Assembly (NCBI GenBank): GCA_020634215.1 | Contig: JACKCD010000028.1 | Span: forward strand, 1-64,000 | DNA length: 64,000 bases | Direction of reading: 5' to 3' | Source of the DNA: Ardenticatenaceae bacterium | GTDB lineage: Bacteria; Chloroflexota; Anaerolineae; Promineifilales; Promineifilaceae | Part shown: positions 26,100 to 32,860 of the stretch, piece by piece | How the letters are laid out: each line of letters opens with the position of its first letter | Position numbering within the stretch: position 1 is the stretch's first letter | Notes under the pieces: generated by a model | Databases searched by the model: none | Seen by the model: only the letters and a program-made list of their open reading frames with translations | Told to the model about the DNA's origin: nothing | Made by a program: the position numbers and the translations under genes

Positions 26100-27733
26100 T
26101 CAATCTGCGCCAGTAAATTTTGCGGAGCCATGATAATCGGCCAAGGGCTGGGCACTTCACCGACGGGGACATCAATGATGGTGGGCACGTCGGGAGTGGC
26201 AAAGGCTTGGCGCAGGGCACCGCGCAGATCGTCGGGGGAGTTGGCGCGTAGCCCTTGTGCACCGTAGGATTCGGCCATTTTGACAAAGTCGGGGTTTCGC
26301 AGGTCGGAGGCGATGAAGCGGCCGCCGTAGTTTTCTTTTTGCATCCGGCGGACATTGCCAAAGGCACCGTCGTTAAAGACCAGGGTGACGAGACCGATTT
26401 TGTGCTGAACGGCCGTTGCTAACTCCTGCACCGTAAACATAAAGCCCCCGTCACCCGACACCAACACCACCGGCTTGTCCGGCTGCGCCACCTTTACCCC
26501 CAACGCCGTGGCAAACCCCCACCCCAGCGTGCCTTGATAGCCAGGCGAAATAAAGGTGCGCGGCTTGTAGACCGGAAACACAAGGCGGCTGGCAAATCCC
26601 ATTTGCGTTACTTCGTCCACAAAAATGCCGTCTTCCGGCAGTTCGGCCCGGATGGCCGTCAGATACGCTTTTTGCGGCCCCAGCCGGTCGGTCAATTTGT
26701 CCACCCGCCCGCGCAACGCCGCCATTTCGTCGCGGCGCGAGGGGCGAGCGCGGTTGTATTTGGGCACCAGCTCCAGCATCGCCTCCAGCCCCTCTTTGGC
26801 ATCGGCCAGCAAACTGAGCGGCGTTTCGGGATGGCGTTCGTGTTCTTCGGGGTCAATGTCAATACGAATTAGCTTGGTAGGGTCAAGATTCCAGCGGTTG
26901 CGGGTCATGTAAAGGCGGGTGCCAACGGCCAACACCGCGTCGGCCTGTTCCCACAGCGTTTGCCCGGCGGGGATGTATTGGTTGAGATAATGGTCGCTGC
27001 TGAGAACGCCGCGCCCCATGCTGTAGGTGACGACGGGAGCTTGCAGCATCTCCGCCAATTGCCGCACCTCGTCGCTGGCATCCAACGCCCCGCTGCCGAC
27101 AAAGATGACTGGGTTTTTGGCTTCACCCAGCCACCGCGCTGCTTCTTCGGCCATGTCGGGGTCCAGGGTGGGGTTGGCTACTTCCACTGCACCGGGCAGC
27201 AGTTCCACCTCTTCTTCCTCCGCCAGCACATCCATGGCGCACTCAAGGCCGACGGGGCGCGGACGGCCGTTATTTAACTGCCGAAACGCCTCATTGACCA
27301 GCCCTGGAGCCGCCGCCGGGGTTTCAATCGCCGCCGCCCACTTGGTCAGTGATTTGAGAATGCCCATTTGGTCGGGGATTTCGTGCAAAAAGCCGTAGCC
27401 TTTGCCAATGTAGGGAGTAGGAATTTGCCCCGTCAGGCACAGCACCTTGGCGTTGGCACCATAGGCGGTGGAGAGGGCGGTGGCGGTGTTGAGGAAACCC
27501 GCACCGGGAACGACGCTGTAGACCCCGGCTTGGCCGAGGGCTTGGGAGTAGCCGAGGGCCATGTAGGCTGCGCCCTGCTCATGGCGGGTGTGGATGACGC
27601 GAATTTTGCCCCCTTCGTCGTGAAGGGCGTTGAAAAATTGGTCGTTTTGCACGCCGGGCAGGGCAAACAAGGTATCTACGTTGTGGCGCAGCAAGGATTT
27701 GACGATGGCTTGACCACCGGTTAGTTTGGGCAT
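26096..27733 (-). CDS. Thiamine-diphosphate-dependent enzyme of the acetolactate synthase / benzoylformate decarboxylase family
   Basis: 545 aa, full length. The catalytic Glu is in Thr-Arg-His-Glu-Gln-Gly-Ala near residue 50. The middle domain follows (Pro-Val-Ile-Phe-Val-Gly-Ser-Gly-Ala). The ThDP motif Gly-Asp-Gly-Gly-Phe-Met-Phe ends about 30 residues later in Asn-Asp-Gly-Ala-Phe-Gly-Asn. It is a catabolic-type large subunit with no regulatory partner nearby, so 2-oxo acid decarboxylation or carboligation is more likely than valine biosynthesis. AGGAG precedes the ATG. It belongs to the minus-strand catabolic series. Confidence 0.9.
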   Translation of the reverse strand: MPKLTGGQAIVKSLLRHNVDTLFALPGVQNDQFFNALHDEGGKIRVIHTRHEQGAAYMALGYSQALGQAGVYSVVPGAGFLNTATALSTAYGANAKVLCLTGQIPTPYIGKGYGFLHEIPDQMGILKSLTKWAAAIETPAAAPGLVNEAFRQLNNGRPRPVGLECAMDVLAEEEEVELLPGAVEVANPTLDPDMAEEAARWLGEAKNPVIFVGSGALDASDEVRQLAEMLQAPVVTYSMGRGVLSSDHYLNQYIPAGQTLWEQADAVLAVGTRLYMTRNRWNLDPTKLIRIDIDPEEHERHPETPLSLLADAKEGLEAMLELVPKYNRARPSRRDEMAALRGRVDKLTDRLGPQKAYLTAIRAELPEDGIFVDEVTQMGFASRLVFPVYKPRTFISPGYQGTLGWGFATALGVKVAQPDKPVVLVSGDGGFMFTVQELATAVQHKIGLVTLVFNDGAFGNVRRMQKENYGGRFIASDLRNPDFVKMAESYGAQGLRANSPDDLRGALRQAFATPDVPTIIDVPVGEVPSPWPIIMAPQNLLAQID

Positions 27734-27758
27734 GGGAATATGTCTCCTGAAAAATAAA

Positions 27759-27816
27759 TGGGACGCAGATTTGCCTGATTTTCCTGATAAAGAATCAGGT
27801 AAATCTGCGTCCTATT
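27759..27816. repeat. Inverted hairpin (GGACGCAGATTT family)
   Basis: GGACGCAGATTTGCCTGATT on the left and inverted AATCAGGTAAATCTGCGTCC on the right flank a short TTCC/TGATAAAG loop. Relatives are at 28711, 29668 and 63796. Confidence 0.9.
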
Positions 27817-27817
27817 C

Positions 27818-28600
27818 TTATGTAAAAATTTCTTCTACACAGCGGCCGTCCCACTGGGGAGCGGAGGGGATGTTGAGAACGGCCGTTAATGTCGGCGCAC
27901 TGTTCAATAGGCTAACGGGCTGGCTGATTTCGTGGTTTTGCCGAATACCGGGGCCGGTGATAATCCAGGGAATGTCCATATCCTCTGGCATATCGGTGCC
28001 GTGGGTGCGATCATGACCGCCGTGGTCGCTTTGCAGCAGCACGGTGCTGTGCGGGGGCAACCCGGCTAACATTTCCCCCACCACCCCGTCCACCAGCGAC
28101 ACTTGCGCCAAATATTCGGACGACATCCAGCCGTAGGCATGACCGACCTCATCCAGCGAGCCGAGGTAGAGGAAAAGAAAGTCGGGTTTTTCCACGTTGA
28201 CATAGCGCACCGCCCGCTGCATCAGCTTGCGGTCGCCGTGGATGAAGTCGTGGGAGTTGGCGTGAAAATGGCTGTAGTGGAGGCTGCCCGGTCGGCCGAT
28301 GTCGCGCAGTGGTTCCCAATTATAAAAGAAGCCGCTGCGTAACCCCGCCTGCTGCACTTGTTCAAACAGCCCCGGCAGTGGGCGTGCCAATGGTTGGTAC
28401 AAATTTTGCATGATGCCGTGGCGGGTGGGGGGGACGGCGTGGAAAATGGACATGTGGCACACCAGGGTGATGCTGGGCAGCACCGACTGGGCTTGCAGCG
28501 TCCACGCGCCGCGCTGCCGCATCCCGTTGATGTGGGGGGCATCGGTTGCCAGCAAGGCATCGGGTCGCAGCCCGTCAATGAGGGTGAGTACAGTTGTCAT
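27818..28600 (-). CDS. Alkaline-phosphatase-superfamily phosphodiesterase / nucleotide pyrophosphatase-like protein
   Basis: 260 aa, a compact member. Leu-Ile-Asp-Gly-Leu-Arg-Pro-Asp near the N-terminus gives the first metal Asp. Ser-Ile-Thr near residue 43 marks the nucleophile site (Leu-Pro-Ser-Ile-Thr). The second metal cluster is Ser-Asp-His-Gly-Gly-His near residue 192, and a lone metal Asp/His pair sits in Leu-Asp-Glu-Val-Gly-His. These are the hallmarks of type I phosphodiesterase/nucleotide pyrophosphatases. No signal peptide is seen, so it is probably cytoplasmic. The substrate is unknown. Confidence 0.85.
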   Translation of the reverse strand: MTTVLTLIDGLRPDALLATDAPHINGMRQRGAWTLQAQSVLPSITLVCHMSIFHAVPPTRHGIMQNLYQPLARPLPGLFEQVQQAGLRSGFFYNWEPLRDIGRPGSLHYSHFHANSHDFIHGDRKLMQRAVRYVNVEKPDFLFLYLGSLDEVGHAYGWMSSEYLAQVSLVDGVVGEMLAGLPPHSTVLLQSDHGGHDRTHGTDMPEDMDIPWIITGPGIRQNHEISQPVSLLNSAPTLTAVLNIPSAPQWDGRCVEEIFT

Positions 28601-28618
28601 CGCTCTTTCTTAGAAAAT

Positions 28619-28650
28619 GGGACGCGGACGAACACGGACGAACACGGACA
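28619..28650. repeat. Tandem repeat of an ACGGACGAAC-type unit
   Basis: Three direct copies of a roughly 10-bp unit (CGGACGAACA) lie just upstream of the phosphodiesterase-like gene. The same unit occurs at 30580-30618 and, inverted, at 8271-8340. Confidence 0.75.
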
Positions 28651-28710
28651 CATATATGTCATTTCGACGAGTCTTCGAGGAGAAATCCCATTCTCGTAAT
28701 CATTTTGGAA

Positions 28711-28807
28711 GAATAGGACGCAGATTTACCTGATCGACCTGATTCTTTATCAGGAAAATGTTGTTTCACAACCGCTTTGCGTGCAGGTAAATCTGCGTCC
28801 CATTCTG
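28711..28807. repeat. Inverted hairpin (GGACGCAGATTT family), long form
   Basis: GAATAGGACGCAGATTTACC is mirrored by GGTAAATCTGCGTCCCATTC. The loop carries an inner ATTCTTTATC pairing and about 35 extra bases. It lies at the end of the M55 gene. Confidence 0.88.
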
Positions 28808-28811
28808 ATTC

Positions 28812-29645
28812 CTACCAATGCCATACTTGATCCCATGCCTGGAGCCAATCTTTGCCGGTGCTGACGACTTTGAGGGGTTCGACGAATTCGACACCGTGGC
28901 GGCCTTTGAATTCGAGGGCTTTGTCGGGGGTGTCTACCTCGACGATGATTTGGGTGGGTTTGGCGGGGACGTAGGGGGAAACGGCAGGGCGTGCGCCCGG
29001 CGACGCCCCTAAATCTTGTAATGCCTGATACGCCCCATCCTCAATCATCTGCCGCGCCCGCACGGGGGGAATTTGCCGCGCCGAGTAGCGGCTGAGGCCA
29101 TGCTTGACGGCGACAGTGGTCAGCCCCGGCCCCAGCAGTTCGGCAGATTCCCGACAAACGGCCGTATCGCCCGTCACCAGCAGCACCGGCACCCCGTAAT
29201 GACCACACAGCGCGGCGTTAATCCCCAGTTCCCCCACCAAATCGTCGTTGAACCAGAGATTTTTCCATTTGACGGTGGAAATGGTGTGGCACAGCACCCC
29301 ATCGGGCGTGCCAGCGCGGGCGTGCATTCCCACCATCAGCGCGGCATCGCACCCCGTTTCCAGCATGTCGGTGTAGCGTGACCAGGCGTGGTGCGCCACC
29401 CATTCGCAGTCGGGGTCTAGCAGTTCGGGGACAAAAGAGTTGAACGACCAATCCTGCCCTGCGCCGTGGCAATCCACGGCCACAATTTCCGTTGCGCCAG
29501 CCCGCTTGGCTCCGCGCACAGCGGCGTTAATCTCCTCGGTGTAGAGCCGCCGCCCTTCTTCATACATCTGGTGGCCGCCCGTCACCTGGCTCCAGGTTAC
29601 AATCCCGCTCACCCCTTCCATGTCGGACATAATTAAGACGCGCAT
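28812..29645 (-). CDS. dppA: M55-family zinc D-aminopeptidase (DppA type)
   Basis: 277 aa. The N-terminal Met-Ser-Asp-Met-Glu-Gly supplies the Asp8/Glu10 zinc ligands, and His ligands follow in Val-Asp-Cys-His-Gly and Val-Gly-Met-His-Ala-Arg, all as in Bacillus DppA. DppA is a self-compartmentalising decameric enzyme acting on D-Ala-containing peptides. AAGGAAAG precedes the ATG at 29645. It is in a minus-strand run with a phosphodiesterase, a nitrilase-family enzyme and an aminotransferase, consistent with scavenging of D-amino acid peptides. No dpp transport genes are adjacent. Confidence 0.9.
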   Translation of the reverse strand: MRVLIMSDMEGVSGIVTWSQVTGGHQMYEEGRRLYTEEINAAVRGAKRAGATEIVAVDCHGAGQDWSFNSFVPELLDPDCEWVAHHAWSRYTDMLETGCDAALMVGMHARAGTPDGVLCHTISTVKWKNLWFNDDLVGELGINAALCGHYGVPVLLVTGDTAVCRESAELLGPGLTTVAVKHGLSRYSARQIPPVRARQMIEDGAYQALQDLGASPGARPAVSPYVPAKPTQIIVEVDTPDKALEFKGRHGVEFVEPLKVVSTGKDWLQAWDQVWHW

Positions 29646-29667
29646 TTAGACTTTCCTTCATCTAAGA

Positions 29668-29730
29668 GAATAGGACGCAGATTTACCTGATTGAGTATCA
29701 GGAAAATCAGGTAAATCTGCGTCCCATTCT
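29668..29730. repeat. Inverted hairpin (GGACGCAGATTT family)
   Basis: GGACGCAGATTTACCTGATT faces AATCAGGTAAATCTGCGTCC around a short TGAGTATCAGG loop. It fills the gap between the nitrilase-family and M55 genes. Confidence 0.9.
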
Positions 29731-29732
29731 TA

Positions 29733-30560
29733 TCATCCCGGCTGCCCATAAATATCGGTGCGGCGGTGCATGAGGGAGGGGAGTTCCTGGCGGATTTTGT
29801 CCTGGGCGTTGTAGGCGATGTCGGCCACGATAACCCCTTCCCGTTCGGGGGCGCGGGTGAGGACGGTTCCCCACGGGTCTACGATCATGGAGCTGCCGTA
29901 GCAGAAACGGCCGTTTCCATGCACCCCAATTTGCGCCGGGCACACCATATACACCTGGTTCTCAATGGCCCGGGCGCGAATCAGCGTTTCCCAATGGTCT
30001 TTGCCCGTGTAGAGGGTGAACGCGGCCGGGAGAAAAATCACCCGCGCCCCGTTTAGCGTCAGCGCCCGAAACAGCTCTGGAAAGCGGATGTCGTAACAAA
30101 TGGACAGCCCCACGTTGCCGTGGTCAGTCTCAAACGTCACCATTTTGTTTCCCGCCGCAATCGCATCCGACTCCTTGTATGTTTTCTGCCCCTCAATGTG
30201 AATGTCAAACAAATGCAGCTTGTCATAGCGGGCAATCATCTGCCCGGCCGGGTCAAAAATCAGCGTGCTGTTTAGCACCTTGTTAGGTTCGTCTGCCCGC
30301 ACCGGGATGCTGCCGCCGTGGACATAAATACCGTGCTGCCGCGCCTTGGCTGCCAAAAATTCGCTGGTCTCGCCGGGAATATCCTCCGCTCCCCGCAGCG
30401 AATCCTCGCGCTCTCCCAGCATGTTAAACATCTCCGGCAGCCCCACCATCTGCGCTCCCAACGCCGCCGCCTCATCAATCAGCTCCCCAGCCCGCCGCAA
30501 ATTCGCTGCTTTGTCGTTCTGCGAATTCATTTGGCAGGCCGCAATACGAAATGTGCTCAT
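29733..30560 (-). CDS. Nitrilase-superfamily carbon-nitrogen hydrolase (omega-amidase-like)
   Basis: 275 aa from the ATG at 30560, which has GAGGAGAG upstream; the frame is open further up but through repeat DNA. The Glu-Lys-Cys triad is present: Glu in Leu-Pro-Glu-Met-Phe-Asn near residue 44, Lys in Tyr-Asp-Lys-Leu-His-Leu-Phe near residue 115, and Cys in Ser-Ile-Cys-Tyr-Asp-Ile-Arg-Phe-Pro-Glu near residue 156. The pattern is that of omega-amidase/Nit2-like enzymes that hydrolyse 2-oxosuccinamate and 2-oxoglutaramate. An aminotransferase gene lies immediately upstream, which supports a transaminase/omega-amidase pairing. Confidence 0.9.
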   Translation of the reverse strand: MSTFRIAACQMNSQNDKAANLRRAGELIDEAAALGAQMVGLPEMFNMLGEREDSLRGAEDIPGETSEFLAAKARQHGIYVHGGSIPVRADEPNKVLNSTLIFDPAGQMIARYDKLHLFDIHIEGQKTYKESDAIAAGNKMVTFETDHGNVGLSICYDIRFPELFRALTLNGARVIFLPAAFTLYTGKDHWETLIRARAIENQVYMVCPAQIGVHGNGRFCYGSSMIVDPWGTVLTRAPEREGVIVADIAYNAQDKIRQELPSLMHRRTDIYGQPG

Positions 30561-30812
30561 TGGTTCTCTCCTCAAAAAATGAGACACGGACAAACACGGA
30601 CGAACACGGACAAATCTGTGAAATCTTTGATTTGCATTCGTGGTGGTGTGTTGCCGTTCGTGAGTTACCTGGGTTTCATGGGTCTCCAACCACTTCAATG
30701 GGCTTGCATCGGCACAATTGCCGACGAGCCGCTGGTATTATATGAGCAGCGATTCTATCTAACAATCTTTGCAAATAGGCAAGGTTGGGTCAGATAGCTA
30801 AAAGCTTCAAGG
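30561..30812. other. Intergenic region with a tandem repeat (CGGACGAACA family)
   Basis: 30580-30618 holds three to four copies of a CGGACAAACA/CGGACGAACA unit. The remaining ~190 bases show no ORF, hairpin or promoter that I can support. Confidence 0.6.
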
Positions 30813-31928
30813 CTACTGTAGTGTTCGCAAAAAGGTGGCAACCCGGTTGAGGCCGGCCGTCAGGTATTCGGGTTCAGAGCCAAAGCCAAAACGTAGGTGG
30901 CCGTCCATGCCAAAACAATCACCGGCCACCACCAGCACCGACTGCTCTTGCCGCAGCCGGGTGGTCAGTTCGGTGGAGTTGATGGCAAAATCGTAGCGCA
31001 TAAAGGCCATGCCGCCTGCCTGGGGAGGGGTCAGGGATAAACGGCCGTTTTGCTCCGCCACCCACTCCTGCACCAACGCCAAATTTTGCCGCAGCCAGCC
31101 CCGGTTCCGCGTCAAAATCCGGTTCCTCATGGCTCGATCACCCAGCACAAACGTCCCTGCTCGGTCGCTTAAAATCCCCGGCGTGATGGTGGTGTAGTCC
31201 GAACTCGCCCAGCATTGAGCAATAAAGTCGGCCGGCCCCACCAGCCAACCCAACCGTAACCCCGGCAGTCCATACGCCTTCGACAACCCGGCCGTGACCA
31301 CCACCTTGTCGGTCATCCCCCAAAAGCTGCGCGTCTCCACCTCATCCAGCTCCGCCCCGCGATACACCTCATCAGAAAAAATCCACGCCCCCACTGCCTG
31401 CGCCGCCGCCACAATCGCCGCCATCGCCTCGCTGCTCAACCGCGACCCGGTGGGGTTGTTGGGATTGCACACGGCAATAACTTTCGTATTGGGGGTCACA
31501 AGCTGCCGCAGTTCATCCAAATCGGGCTGCCAGCCTAACGCCTGGCGTAAAGGCAGCGGCTTCACTGTCACCCCCAGTGCCCGCGCCACGCCCCAAATTT
31601 GCATGTAGTTGGGCACCATGTAGACGATCTCGTCGCCCGGCTCTAGCTGCGTCCAGTTTGCCAAAAAGTTGGCTTCGGCCGAGCCGTTGGTTGCCAGCAC
31701 AGAATCGGCCGTTGCGCCGGGGTAGTAGCTGCTAATCGCCTGCCGCAGCGGAATGGAGCCGTTGGTTTGCCCATATCCCAGCCGCAGCGACAGCAGTTCA
31801 TCCAACTGCGCCGAGCTAAACAGTTCGCTGAGGGTGAAGGGATGCAGCCCGCTCTCGGTCAGGTTGTACTCCACCAGGTTTTCCCAAAGGGATTGATCAC
31901 GTTCAAGTTGAAAGGTTTCGATTTTCAT
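30813..31928 (-). CDS. PLP-dependent class I/II aminotransferase
   Basis: 371 aa. Fold type I landmarks: Asn-Gly-Ser-Ala-Glu-Ala-Asn (phosphate-side loop), Asn-Pro-Asn-Asn-Pro-Thr-Gly, Ser-Asp-Glu-Val-Tyr (the cofactor Asp) and the PLP lysine in Gly-Leu-Ser-Lys-Ala-Tyr-Gly-Leu-Pro-Gly-Leu-Arg near residue 220. The Arg that binds the substrate carboxylate is in Leu-Arg-Phe-Gly-Phe near the C-terminus. The short N-terminus and overall style resemble capreomycidine synthase-type and KAT/GTK-type enzymes. With the omega-amidase-like gene downstream it could transaminate Gln or Asn. Confidence 0.88.
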   Translation of the reverse strand: MKIETFQLERDQSLWENLVEYNLTESGLHPFTLSELFSSAQLDELLSLRLGYGQTNGSIPLRQAISSYYPGATADSVLATNGSAEANFLANWTQLEPGDEIVYMVPNYMQIWGVARALGVTVKPLPLRQALGWQPDLDELRQLVTPNTKVIAVCNPNNPTGSRLSSEAMAAIVAAAQAVGAWIFSDEVYRGAELDEVETRSFWGMTDKVVVTAGLSKAYGLPGLRLGWLVGPADFIAQCWASSDYTTITPGILSDRAGTFVLGDRAMRNRILTRNRGWLRQNLALVQEWVAEQNGRLSLTPPQAGGMAFMRYDFAINSTELTTRLRQEQSVLVVAGDCFGMDGHLRFGFGSEPEYLTAGLNRVATFLRTLQ

Positions 31929-31940
31929 GGGGCTATTTTA

Positions 31941-32010
31941 GCAAGTAACAGGTGGCAAGTGGCAAGTTTTGTTGGCAAACAAGGCTTGCCACTTGCTACT
32001 TACAACTTGC
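31941..32010. repeat. Tandem-repeat inverted hairpin (GGCAAGT family)
   Basis: GCAAGTAACAGGTGGCAAGT on the left faces ACTTGCCACTTGC-type units on the right, around a TTTTGTTGGCAAAC loop. It is a close relative of 9621-9691. Confidence 0.85.
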
Positions 32011-32032
32011 AGCCAATAGACAGAATGTCAAT

Positions 32033-32644
32033 TTATAACCGTGTTTGGGATAGTACAAATCCGAGCGTGATGAGTAGTTGCGCCAAGTAATAGCTGCCCA
32101 TGACCAGGAAATCGCGGTGAGGAAACGGCCGTAAAAATTTATCTACCGCAATCCCTGTGTCTGACAGCATAAAGGTGATGGCTCCCACAACGGCCAGCCA
32201 GCTAAACGGCCGTTGCAGCGATGCACTCACCCCCATTCCCATGCTTACCACAATATAAACCACCACTGGCACCTTCAGCTTGCCTAAATGAGGCCAAAGC
32301 TGCCAGGTCACAACCCCGCCCAACAGCAAAATAATTATGATGGGCAGCAGTGACACCGGTTGAAAAGCTGGATTTTGCAAAAAAGCGGCGATATAGCAAA
32401 GGTGCCCTAGCAAAAACGCCCCTAATCCAATGACAAAATATCGCTCGCCATCGAGTGCCAGGGCAATGTCGCCTACAGCCGAGAAGAGCAACGCCGCTAC
32501 AACCCATCCGCTGCTGTTGCTATTCCAAATTGCCAGCAGCAAAATCGGCAGTGCTTTGATCAGAAAATGGGCAGGCAGCCGCCGCTGCTGCGTTGCTAGG
32601 TAAAAAAGTGCCAAAGCCAAGTAAACAAGTAAGAAAGGTAACAT
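32033..32644 (-). CDS. YhhN-family membrane protein (lysoplasmalogenase-like)
   Basis: 203 aa with about seven to eight hydrophobic helices and few charged residues. The family pattern Lys-Ala-Leu-Pro-Ile-Leu-Leu-Leu at the second helix, Phe-Ser-Ala-Val-Gly-Asp-Ile-Ala-Leu near residue 60, Phe-Leu-Leu-Gly-His-Leu-Cys-Tyr and Ser-Asp-Thr-Gly-Ile-Ala-Val-Asp-Lys-Phe near residue 160 match YhhN/TMEM86. Eukaryotic TMEM86 cleaves lysoplasmalogens; the bacterial role is less clear. It is divergent from the subtilase gene. Confidence 0.85.
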   Translation of the reverse strand: MLPFLLVYLALALFYLATQQRRLPAHFLIKALPILLLAIWNSNSSGWVVAALLFSAVGDIALALDGERYFVIGLGAFLLGHLCYIAAFLQNPAFQPVSLLPIIIILLLGGVVTWQLWPHLGKLKVPVVVYIVVSMGMGVSASLQRPFSWLAVVGAITFMLSDTGIAVDKFLRPFPHRDFLVMGSYYLAQLLITLGFVLSQTRL

Positions 32645-32860
32645 ATTAAAGAAGTATAACAGCTTCTAAAAAATTCTAGATATTACGCCAGACGTTTAGA
32701 AAACGGCCTCTTGTAATGTTTATTTAAACGGCCGTTTGCTAAGATAATAGGAAGTTGGCACTGTGTTGTTAATGGTAGTTTGAATCATGTTCACATGTAG
32801 CCGATATTGTTTTGTTTATTACACATTAGGAAGTAATCAAGTTACCGATTGGAGGGTTTA
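32645..32860. other. Intergenic promoter region of the subtilase gene
   Basis: AT-rich, with AAACGGCCTC (a decayed copy) and an exact palindrome near 32733, and a TAAGATAAT -10-like element near 32740. GGAGG lies 6 nt before the ATG at 32861, a strong ribosome binding site that fixes the start. No small ORF is supported. Confidence 0.5.
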
